Assembly (NCBI GenBank): GCA_022560025.1
Contig: JAFISE010000009.1
Coordinates: 186,001 to 250,000 of the forward strand
Direction of reading: 5' to 3'
DNA length: 64,000 nucleotides
DNA from: Stagonosporopsis chrysanthemi
Lineage: Eukaryota; Ascomycota; Dothideomycetes; Pleosporales; Didymellaceae
Shown here piece by piece: positions 32,575 to 41,938 of this stretch. Every line of letters begins with the position of its first letter. The first letter of the stretch is position 1. The notes beneath the pieces were generated by a model. That model saw nothing but the letters and a program-made list of their open reading frames with translations, made no database searches and had not been told where the DNA came from. Both the position numbers and the translations under genes were made by a program.

Positions 32575-33650
32575 ATGGATGGTCTATTCGCGCCGTTTGG
32601 CGTGCGCCTCGAGGCCAGCAACTCGCTTGTGCAAGCTGCTTTCTCTGCCTTCGTGCTCGTAGGCATTGTGTCTTTTGCATCACCCATCATCAGCACCGTC
32701 CGAGTCCTGTTGAGCTTGTTCGTGCTCCCTGGCAAGTCCGTAAGTGCCCCTCACCGTCATCCTCGTAGACCATACACTCACCCTAGCAGCTCACCGAATT
32801 CGGTCCTCGTGGCACATGGGCGCTTATCACGGGTGCTTCCGATGGCATTGGCAAAGAATTTGCGCTGTCTATCGCTGCTAAGGGCTACAACCTGATCCTC
32901 GTCTCCCGCACCCAGTCCAAGCTCGACTCTCTTTCCGCCGACATCACCTCCAAGTATGGACCCAAGATCTCTGTCAAAACTCTGGCAATGGATTTTGCAC
33001 AGAACAAGGACGCCGACTACACTAAGCTGGCGAAGCTGGTGGAGGGGCTGGACATCTCCATCTTGGTCAACAACGTCGGTCTAAGCCACAACATCCCTGT
33101 GCCTTTCAACGAGACACCCAAGCAGGAAATGAACGACATCATTACGATCAATTGCATGGCTACCTTGAGAGTTACTCAGGTCATTACTCCCGGCATGCAG
33201 GAGCGCAAGCGCGGTCTTGTCCTGACTATGGCCTCCTTTGGCGGCTTCTTCCCTACTCCTCTCCTGGCAACATACAGTGGCAGCAAGGCTTTCTTGCAGC
33301 AGTGGTCCACTGCCCTTGGTTCCGAGCTCCAGCCATATGGTGTGCACGTCCAGTGCGTTCAGTCCCACCTCATTACCACCGCCATGTCCAAGATCCGCAA
33401 GCCATCAGCTCTCGTACCCAACCCCAAGCAGTTCGTCAAGGCTGCACTCAGTAAGATCGGCCGCTCGGGTGGAGCGCAGAACGTCGCTTTCACCAGCACA
33501 CCCTACTGGAGCCATGGTCTGATGCAGTGGTTCTTGTCGAGGTTCATTGGTGAGCGGTCGCACGTTGTCGTTAAGGCCAGCCGTGGCATGCACGTCGACA
33601 TCCGCAACCGTGCTTTGAAGAAGGCAGAGCGCGAAGCCAAGAAGCTGTAG
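32575..33650 (+). CDS. Very-long-chain 3-oxoacyl-CoA reductase (KAR, Ifa38 family)
   Basis: Exons 32575-32739 and 32790-33650 give 341 aa. Residues 15-50 form a hydrophobic N-terminal anchor (AFSAFVLVGIVSFASPII). The SDR fold follows: TGASDGIG cofactor loop, ILVNNVG, and the catalytic YSGSK with upstream Ser in TMASFGGF. This is the ER-bound NADPH reductase of the second step of fatty-acid elongation, supplying very-long-chain acyl groups for sphingolipids. The C-terminus is Lys-rich (RALKKAEREAKKL), as usual for this ER protein, though not a canonical KKXX signal. The acceptor is a tandem TAGCAG, so an isoform with one extra Gln before LTEFGP is possible. It shares its promoter with uS17. 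Confidence 0.93.
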
Positions 33651-33831
33651 ATAAGAGAACGGCCCTCGAGCTACCACAACCCACCATACTTATCATCACA
33701 AAATAATCTCAAAGTGCGCACACCCCTGGTCATTGGAACGGCCCATGGTGTGATAACAAGCAATAATGTCATTCTGAAGCGCCTGAACCCCGAACACCTC
33801 GCTGCATAAAACACGCTCCCGTCTCTGTCTC

Positions 33832-34270
33832 TTATTTCCGCTCGTCCTCCAACTCAGTCCACTTCCACTTCATTCTCAATCCAGGATGCTCCGCATCCTC
33901 CTCCTCCACCGACTCAGCATCACTCGAATCATCCTCTACTGGTGCCTCTTTCTTGTTTTCCTTCTCCAGCCTCGTCTTGCTAACATGTATGCACCCTTCC
34001 TCTAGCGCCCGGCCATGTAAGAACGATGTGAGTGGGCTCGGCGCCGTAGCGGGCATCCTGAATCTGCGATCGGTCAGTCTTGTTTGCGGCAGACATTGCC
34101 CTTCATACTCACATGAAACCCGGCCCTTCCATGAGGTTGATCATAAACGTCCCACCCGCGGCTGTAACCACCTTCCTTAGCGACATTGTGAGGCTTGTCT
34201 GCGCTTCATGTTCCACGATTTTCACCGTGTAAATATCCGCCGGGCGTGAGGGGATGTTCGGCACAAACAT
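33832..34270 (-). CDS. Small acidic hypothetical protein (129 aa)
   Basis: Exons 34270-34113 and 34063-33832 (intron GTGAGT...CGCAG, phase 2). The start MFVPNIPSRPADIYTVKIVE is the most downstream ATG keeping the whole globular part; the frame is open farther upstream to 34438 but looks non-coding there. Residues 1-75 look like a small folded domain with alternating hydrophobics (SLRKVVTAAGGTFMINLMEGPGF). The second half is highly charged, with a Lys-rich patch, a run of Asp/Ser/Glu, and a tail WKWTELEDERK. I do not recognise the family; no signal peptide or membrane segment is present. It converges with the ketoreductase gene (181 bp between stops). Confidence 0.65.
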
Positions 34271-35652
34271 CGCTATGTATATTCTGACCCGGACTCGGGG
34301 ACTCGGGGATTTGTTCTCGTGAGGCTTCGTGAGGCTGCAAAAGCAAGCAACAATACTGCAGCGCAGACGCACCCTGATATGTGCGAGGACGCAGAAGCGC
34401 CGATGACACAGACGCATCCCCAAACCCGCCGTGGGCAACTCTCGTTATTTGCAGCGAAAACTCGAGTCCACACGCCTTGCGTACAATCCAGTCAACTCGT
34501 CTCGCAACGCTGCACAGAGATCCAGGATCAACCGCTGCACTGGGTCCGCATTTCCCATCTCCCTATCTATATACGCCGCGCACCGCACCTGCGCTGCACC
34601 CGCGCCGCACCGTGACCTCAACGCACTGCGCCGCAATGCCTCCATCTCCCATCTTGTGCTACAGCATCGTGGCGCTTATCTCTCTGCCTCGTCGCTGGCA
34701 AAAGGTCGCCCTGTCACAAAGCCCCGTTGCGGCTTAGCCCAAGCCATCCTGCGACCCACTCTCGCGAATCGGAGAATAGCGAGGGTTTGCGCCAGGGCCG
34801 CAATGGGGTACTACTGCTGCTCTTTGCGGCGCGGTGTGCATTTGCATCTCTTTTGATGTTGCGCTGGTCCGTGGAGCGCGAGGTGAAGCGGGTTGGTGAG
34901 CGATATGCAGAGGGATGGATTGAGTACTGTAGCAGGCGACCGGGGAAAAGCAACGCCTGCTTTAGAGATAGTACAGTGCGGTATCATGCATCAAACCACT
35001 ATCGCTCACGAAGCCCAGCGCCGTGGTTCATCGTTTGGCAACCTACTTGCCCGAAGTCGTTACTATTCGGCCCGGAGCGGTTGTGAGCAAGCTGCTGTGT
35101 CGTCGTGACGAGGGCGATGAGGTGCAGAAAGCACTGGAGGTACGACGTGCTTCTGCATGCAGGCGCCGGGGCCGGGGGAGCGGGCTGATGTCGTACAGCG
35201 GTTGGGCCACGGCTTCGAGGCCGGTGGAGACGAGGGAGTCAAGATAAACATGGAATCGAACTCGGGTTGGGTGGTATTACAGATGCTACAGAGAGAGCAG
35301 TGCAGAAATTGGTGAAACAACCTGTAAGGGGAAGTGGGTGATGAGGACGGGGGTATATGTTTACAATATGCTTTCGTTGCTATTGCTAAAATACGTATTG
35401 AATGCTAGATACCCGGCTGATGCACCGCTATGCAGTCACACATCGTTGTATCTGAGTTTAAGCAAAATCATTGCGGTCTGATCCAATACCGAATGCATAG
35501 GGTCCAGAGTGCAAGCTAACTGCTCAAAAAGCACCATGTAGATCGGTGTCGGCGATGGGCAGCGTCTCGTTCGAATCGATGGTGTAGACAGTATCGTCAG
35601 AGGGGTTTGAGGAGCCCAAGCTACTGTGGGATGAGCTGCGAGTGGAACCGTT
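34271..35652. other. Gene-free interval
   Basis: About 1.4 kb with only short overlapping frames. It contains the upstream region of the acidic hypothetical gene and the 3' flank of the Yrb2-like gene. Confidence 0.45.
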
Positions 35653-37398
35653 CTACAATTCATGCTTTTGGACCTGAGCGACTTGCTCCCATAGCTCGAC
35701 GGCACGCTCGGATTTGAGCTATATTGTGTCAGTGGTAGATGTGAATCTGGTGATATGAAGACAGCCTACCTTGAGAAGATGCATGTCCAGATCACCTTCT
35801 GCGTTCGGCGAGTTGAACAACAGTCGGCCGTCCTTGGGCTTTGCGCCTTCTGAGTCCATGCCGAAGACCAGTGTTTTTGTAACGGCAGCATTGAGGAGCA
35901 GGCGATGCGTGCCATCTGCGCGGAGGACAAAGCGCGCCTTCTTTGGTTCGTCCTTCGTGACGTTGAGTTTAATGTTACCAACACCACGTTCTTTCCACCC
36001 TCGCTCTTTGCCTTCGCCAACCATAGTGTAGAGCTTCGCACGGCCGACCCACGCCGAGTCCTCATGTTCCTCACCTGTTTCTGTGGCTGAAACGGAATTA
36101 ACAAAGGTTAGACAGAGCATAGGCTGCGACTTACGAGCGGTGCTGGACAGCGATTGGTTTGGCCGTCGGCCATCCTCTGAGTCCTTGTCCGGATTGTCAT
36201 CACCATCGTCATCCTGATCAGACCCTTCCTTCTCCTGCTTGTCGCCAGGTGCACCAAATGCTCGTTCGGACTTGGAGCTAAGTCCAGTGATGCCAGGTGC
36301 GCCAGGTGTTGCAAAGGAGCTGGCGCCAATAGGCTTTGAAGCGAAAGAACCGCCGAAAGGGCTGCTTGAAGCTCCACCAAAAGTGCTACCACTGCCAAAG
36401 CTTGACTTAGTACCCCCGAGTGATCCAAAGCCACTTGTGGTGGGCGCTGCTGTCGAAGATGTGGTCGCCGGTGAGGCAAAGGAGCTGAGCTTAGGAGCGG
36501 CGCCGAACGGTGATCCGCCCTTAGCAGAAGCACCAAAGCCTCCAAATGGCGATGCGCTCGAGTTTGCGAGGCTGCCGAATCCAGAAGCCTTAAATTTGTC
36601 GTCTGATGTCTGGGGCAGAGCTTCTGTCTTCTCCGAGGATTTTGGTGGTGCAGATTTGGCAGCCATGGCGGCAAAGGGCGAGGCTGCAGATGTATTTGCG
36701 AAACCGCTGCCAGCTGGTATAGATGTTGCGGTTTTAGCCTCTTCTTTGTCTCGCGCGCGTTTCGATTCACGCTCTTCGCCTGCTTTTGTCGTAGCTTGAC
36801 CGTTGGTAGGCGCGTCCTTTGCGATATCTGCCGCAACCTCAGCGCCTTCAGTCTCGTCGCGAGGGCGTTTGTTCTTGGGACTGGTGCCGGTAGGCGCCTC
36901 CGGTCCCGTAGACTTCGCAGCGGTCTTGCTGGGGGACGTCATCTCAGCATCTGTCTCTTCGATCCTTGATACAGAGGTAGTCTCGGGCTTGGCTGAAGCT
37001 CCATCTTCGGAGTCCTCGGTGAGGTCCCTGGATCTCTTGCGCACATGTTTCTCGGGTTTCTCTGAGACCTTCTCCAGCCGCTCCTGCTTCTTGTCAGGTT
37101 GCTTATCCCCCTCGTTGTCGTCATCGACGTCTTCACGGCTGCGCTTCCTTCGTAGACGTCCGCGCTCGCTGTCTGATCCCGAGGCGCTGCGACTCCCAGG
37201 CTTCAGAGTGCCGTTCGCTGTGGCGCTGGTGGTCTGCCCGAGGAGCGATATCGGGTTTGACGTGGCATCGATGCTGGTTTTCTGGAGCTTCTCCCGAACC
37301 GGTCTGCCCTCACTATCGCTGCTCTTGTCGCTGCGAGCCGGTGAGACAGGAGCCTCGGCGACTTTGGGCGCTGTCTCTCGCTGCTCTGACGAGCTCAT
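35653..37398 (-). CDS. Ran-binding protein, Yrb2/Hba1/RanBP3-like
   Basis: Exons 37398-36135, 36086-35770 and 35718-35653 give 548 aa. The N-terminal 200 residues are Ser/Lys/Glu-rich with basic clusters such as RLRRKRSRE, HVRKRSRD and KNKRPRD that look like nuclear localisation signals. Residues 220-380 contain FG motifs (SGFGSL, SPFGGFG, GGSPFGAAP, KSSFGSGSTFGG). A RanBP1 domain fills the C-terminus, with SAWVGRAKLYTM, GWKERGVGNIKLNV, ARFVLRADGTHRLLLNA and LVFGMDSEG. A short third exon ends the helix as LKSERAVELWEQVAQVQ. Yrb2/RanBP3 proteins bind Ran-GTP and help Crm1-dependent nuclear export. The 48-bp first intron is in frame and stop-free, so retention would add 16 residues. The start ATG (SSSEQRE) is preceded only by non-ATG codons. 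Confidence 0.88.
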
Positions 37399-38163
37399 TG
37401 TAGCTGTAATGTGTGCTTGAATGCGCGGTGCGATGGAGGCGACGGGAGGATTTCGAGGCGGCGTGCCGATCAGAGGCAGCACGATTCGGCGGTCGTGGTT
37501 GAGTGTGCTCCTTTGGCGGCCGAGATCAGGTGGGGCCAGCTACGACGGTGTTGTTTGTAGTCGAGATTCGGCGCGATATCGTGACGGTGAGCTACAGACA
37601 GAATAACGCGAAGCTTCAGACAAGATGCTGGACAAAGCAGCGGCAAGTCTACCGCCGTCAAAAAAGGAGAATCCAGGACTCGCGCGCACCTTGCGAGCGT
37701 GTGCACTGCAAATTCTGGCTTGGTATACGGCAGAGGGCTCGAGCGTGGTGGAAGGTTGTTGCCGCGGTGGGTTCGGTCAATGCGCCGTCGACTATTGCTC
37801 GGATCTGCGGACCAGTGCACTCGCTGCGAAACATGTAATTACACGGCTTGGGCAGGCATGCGTGGATAGGGGAAGCAAAAGGTGCGGGCGCGTTGCATGC
37901 AGCGACTGGACGGAAAGGCGCAGATTGCTGGCGCTTGGTGTGTTGTCGAGGTGCAATGGCGGGGGTCTAGATTTAGTCACTTGTGCGGCACAACGAACTG
38001 CACTACTCCAACAATGGGTGAAGTCGAGTTGCTCAAAGTGAAGAGTCCAAGAGCATTTTGATGAATTTTGAAAGAGACTCACGTGCCTCGTCATCGAGAC
38101 ACGCTGTTCGTGACACCCCAGCCAACGCCTGCTATGGTACAGCATGTTTTACACGTAACCAGC
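37399..38163. other. Intergenic region upstream of the Yrb2-like gene and downstream of YIP4
   Basis: 765 bp. Short frames only; no domain. It holds the Yrb2-like promoter and the YIP4 3' UTR. Confidence 0.45.
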
Positions 38164-39164
38164 TCAGCTGATGAAGCAAATGCAGCCCAGCGCAATGTAG
38201 AAAACAAATAAAGGGTATACTGCGATGCCAACGCGGTTCCTAACCACTCCAGAGCCGCCCATGATGCTGACTCCTGCTGCTAAAGACCATGCAATGAGAA
38301 CGAGGTAGACTGGTATCCTGACAATCATTGGTATGCCGACTGCACTCAGGAGCGCGGCAATGACGAGGGGAAAGAGCGTGTAGCCGATGATCGAGATGGA
38401 CTGGAAGAAGGCACTGGAGGGTCGTTAGCAAGCTCTAATGGCGGGCGCAGGCGGAGCTCAATATACATGTTTCCTCCGAGAAGCTTGATCTGCAGCGTCA
38501 CGACTGCTTCGCCAATCCACACCATGGCGAAGATGCCCGAGAACACAAGGTCCTTTTGCTCGGCCTTCGCTCCGCGCGACAGAAACAGACTGAGCAGCAG
38601 GCAGAAGATGAGGGGTCCCCATAGATCCCAGTCTCGCAGACCCTCGCTCATGCCACCCTGTAGCAGCACGTCTGCATCTGGCCACCTGCCCGCCAGATTC
38701 CTGATGCCGCCGCCAAAACCGTCTGCTTCACCGCGCTCCGCGGCTGCTATGCCTCCGCCCTGCTGCATCATGCCTCCAAGCAGGTACTTGGGATAGAGCA
38801 CCTGTTTCATCTTCTCCCAGATAGCCAGGAGGTCGCGCGACAACGTCTCCCATACTGACTCGTCGATGGTGTTGGTCGGCGCGCGGCGGTCTTCGCCAGG
38901 GATGCTCGACGTCAAGTACGACTGCGTGCTTGCACCGCCCGGCGCAATCCTCCCAGTGAGCGGGGCGCGGTCCGAGGTCCCCTGCAATGGGTCGTCGAGG
39001 TCGTCGAGGGTTGCTGTGTGCCGTTAGCTTGGTGTTGCAGTGCAGCATGCATATGCTCCAGGCGGCCGCAACGCACCATCATCGGGGTCGATCAGGTCCC
39101 GCTCCACCGCGTCGTTGTCATAGACGGCGTTGGACGTGGAAGCGCTCGGCATCATTGCCGCCAT
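38164..39164 (-). CDS. YIP4: Yip1-family Golgi membrane protein, YIP4/YIPF6-like
   Basis: Exons 39164-39077, 39013-38467 and 38413-38164 give 294 aa. The N-terminal half is hydrophilic (MAAMMPSASTSNAVYDND; TLDDLDDPLQ; IDESVWETLSRDLLAIWEKM). The membrane half begins DWDLWGPLIFCLLLSLFL and contains FSGIFAMVWIGEAVVTLQ and LLGGN, then FFQSISIIGYTLFPLVIAAL, the Yip4/YIPF6 signature, and two or three further hydrophobic helices to the end, CICFIS. These proteins bind Rab GTPases and act in ER-Golgi or intra-Golgi traffic. The three exons join with consistent phases. The gene is divergent from GAL7, 326 bp between start codons. Confidence 0.88.
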
Positions 39165-39490
39165 TTCGAAAACCCTGCGAGAGCGGGACGCGGGATAATT
39201 CCTCAACGGGCACGTGGTTAGCTCGAATGTTGTTGTTGAAGATGCGCTTGTATCAAATGATGCCAGCTGGAGCTGGCAAGATCAGGTTGCGGTACCCAGA
39301 GCGGTTAGATTCCCGCCGGCAGGGATGTTTGGTCGCCTCTAGCGTGTGAAGGGCACCAGACGTTGGCCTTCAGTACTTATGTCCGAATCATGTTTCCGTT
39401 GCTGGCTTCCGTCTCCGCGTTATCTGCACGTTATATATTGTGTCCTGCGCCGTCCGCCTTGAAGGCAACTACATCACTGTCTCTTGCATC
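39165..39490. promoter_or_regulatory. Bidirectional promoter YIP4/GAL7, TATA-like element at 39432-39437
   Basis: TATATA at 39432-39437 lies 54 bp before the GAL7 start codon. No CGG-N11-CCG (Gal4-type) site was noticed. Confidence 0.45.
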
Positions 39491-40885
39491 ATGACCGACC
39501 CTGTGCTCAACGACATCTCCCACAGGCGCTTCAACCTGCTGCGAGGAAGCTGGATTCTGGTTTCACCGCACCGCACAAAGCGACCATGGCAGTAAGGTCA
39601 TCCGCACTTGTTGTCTCCATGTAATCCTAAAATTATCTAGAGGTGCGCAGGAAGAACCGTCCAAAGTCACGCTTCCGGACTATGACCCAAAGGTGTGTGC
39701 TCACCCCACCACCACCTAATCAATTCGACACCCGTGCTGACGTCGTCAGTGCTATCTGTGCCCCAGCAACACACGGGCAAATGGCGAAAACAACCCACAA
39801 TTTAAGAACACGTTCGTGTTTGTGAACGACTTCAGCGCTGTAAAGGAAGAGCAGGAGGACTACCACCCGCACTCGAACACCAAATCACTAGCTTCGCGAC
39901 TCCTCCGCGCTGAGGGTGTAACCGGAAAATGCTATGTCATCTGCTTTTCGCCAAACCACAGCCTTACTCTCGCAGATATGACTCCTGCTGAGATCATCCC
40001 CGTCATTGAGACCTGGACCAACATCTACACACTACACCTGGACCCCAAATCGCCGCTTGCTAAGCTTGCCGCGACACGATCAATACCCGAACTGGACCAA
40101 GGCGAGCTTGAGAGACCAAATGCACAGTATCGCTACATGCAGATCTTCGAGAACAAGGGCCAAGCAATGGGTTGCTCGAATCCTCATCCCCACGGCCAAG
40201 TTTGGGCAACGACGTCACTTCCCGAAGAGCCCGCACTTGAGATCCAGCAGATGATCAAGTACCGCCAAGAGCAAAATGGCTCGCACATGCTCAGTGACTA
40301 CGCTACGTTGGAGTCCGAGCAGAAGGTCCGCACTGTGTTCGAGAATGAGGGATTCTGGGCCGGTGTACCCTACTGGGGTGTTTGGCCGTTCGAGATCTTG
40401 CTCACAGCTAAGCAACACAAGCGATCGCTTGTTGATTTCAACAAGGAGGAGCGCGCACAGCTCGCAGAGGCTATTGCAGAAGTCACCCGCAGATACGACA
40501 ACCTCTTCGAGACACAATTCCCGTACAGTAAGTCGCATCACATCCCTGCGAACACCATCACGTGACTAACACGTTTCCAGGCATGGGTATCCACCAAGCA
40601 CCTCTGGAGGGCACATCTGAAGAGATCGAGTGCAGTCACTTCCACATCCACTTCTATCCCCCTCTCCTCCGCAGCGCAACTGTCCGGAAGTTCCAAGTCG
40701 GCTACGAGATGTTGGCTGAGCCTCAGCGTGACATCACCCCGGAGCAGGCTGCTGACCGCCTGAGAGGATGCAGCGGCCCGCTGTACCGTAAAACCTCTGA
40801 GAAGAAGTCCTACACCAATGGCGTCAACGGTGTCAATGGTATTAATGGAACCAATGGAGTCAATGGAGTCAATGGTCACCACTGA
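39491..40885 (+). CDS. GAL7: Galactose-1-phosphate uridylyltransferase
   Basis: Exons 39491-39591, 39641-39692, 39750-40527 and 40581-40885 give 411 aa. It converts UDP-glucose and galactose-1-phosphate to glucose-1-phosphate and UDP-galactose (Leloir pathway). The N-terminus RRFNLLRGSWILVSPHR and KRPW are standard; CYLCP at 52-56 carries zinc-ligand cysteines. The active-site SNPHPHGQVWAT near 197-207 holds the uridylylated His. FWAGVPYWGVWPFE and SHFHIHFYPPLLRS follow. The last 25 residues are a low-complexity tail of seven Asn-Gly-containing triplets and HH, not part of the usual enzyme. The exon pattern is well supported because each junction restores a conserved motif. The gene would be expected to respond to galactose and to CreA; the sequence does not prove this. 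Confidence 0.95.
40814..40876 (+). repeat. Seven tandem 9-bp units encoding (T/V/I)NG at the end of GAL7
   Basis: Units of the type GTC AAT GGN repeat seven times and encode TNG-VNG-VNG-ING-TNG-VNG-VNG just before HH-stop. Third-position changes show that the units are not all recent copies. Confidence 0.9.
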
Positions 40886-41420
40886 GCATTTTAAGATGGT
40901 TTAGCTTTGCAAGATTCTGTTGGGAAAGGGCGTTAGGGATACTATTGCAGAAACACAGCCACGATGAGGCTTCGCAAACTTATGTTGCGTGTTTGAGGAT
41001 TTAAGTTCGATATCCAACAAGATCGAAGGGAGACAGCATTAGCATTACACAGACTGTGTACAGGCGTCAGAGGACAAAGATCTTCTTATTTCAACAACAG
41101 TGAACCCACAAATGAATACCCTTATGCATTCTTGAGACGCCTGCAAGGCATCAGCAGATAAAAGCACTAATCAAGCCCAACAGCATTATGGTCAACAAGT
41201 CTCATGTATGACCACTAGTCTATTTGAGGAAAGCCAACGTCATGCGCGCCCACCACGCGTGCCCCACCAACCGCTTCCTGTTCTCGAACCCCGCCGTCAT
41301 CACCGATCACAAAAACACATCTGATCATCTACCCCTAAACACAGCAACACAATCGATGTGCGCAACCACAGCCCCCACACAACCATCAATTCGCTTACCT
41401 TCAGCTGTAGAAACATCAAC
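40886..41420. other. Intergenic region GAL7 to acyl-CoA-binding protein
   Basis: 535 bp containing the GAL7 3' UTR and the ACBP promoter and leader. The last 100 bp are C/A-rich, typical of a strongly expressed fungal leader. Confidence 0.5.
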
Positions 41421-41938
41421 ATGCCTTCCGCACAGTACACCGAGGTTTACCAGAAGGTCAGCAAGATGGGCGAGAAGCTCAAGGCTGCCGGCAAGCAGGG
41501 ACCCAGCAACGACGAGCAGCTTAACGTATGTTCTCCACCACGGCAAGCTTCAAAAATGAGCAGAGGTTTGCAGGAGTTAGCATAGAGCTTTACTGACAAC
41601 TATTGACAGCTGTACGCCTACGCTAAGATTGCCGAGGGCAAGGACTTCAGCAAGGCCGAGAAGCCTGGCGTGTTTAACCTTGCTGTATGTCCCTAGCACC
41701 GTTCCGAACCTTCAAACACATGTCCCGCCGAGCATGAGACGACGCTTGCATAGCACGTCCTCGACCTCTTGACGGGCCACGCGTCACAAACGTGGTATGT
41801 ATGGATGCTGACATCCCGCAGGGCAAGGCCAAGTACAACAAGTGGCAGGAGGCCGTTAACGCTGGCCTAAGCCAGAAGGACGCCGAAGCCAAGTACGTTG
41901 AGCTCGGCAACGAGCTGCTCAAGAAGCACGACAACTAA
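41421..41938 (+). CDS. Acyl-CoA-binding protein
   Basis: Exons 41421-41525, 41610-41684 and 41822-41938 give 98 aa. The first exon covers helix 1 and the loop (MPSAQYTEVYQKVSKMGE, ending GPSNDEQLN). The second holds LYAYAKIAEGKDFS and AEKPGVFNLA, and the third GKAKYNKWQEAVNAGLS, the family signature in which Lys and Trp contact acyl-CoA. It is a small soluble protein that buffers and delivers medium- to very-long-chain acyl-CoA, linking it functionally to the ketoreductase in this block. The second intron (137 bp) is longer than most here. Codon use is strongly C-ending, suggesting high expression. Confidence 0.92.

Noticed and set aside
35719..35769. C-terminus of the Yrb2-like protein reading through to GCLHITRFTSTTDTI
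   Set aside because: A GTAGGC donor and AATATAG acceptor remove this stretch and restore a family-like helical end (LKSERAVELWEQ), so the read-through is an unspliced intron.
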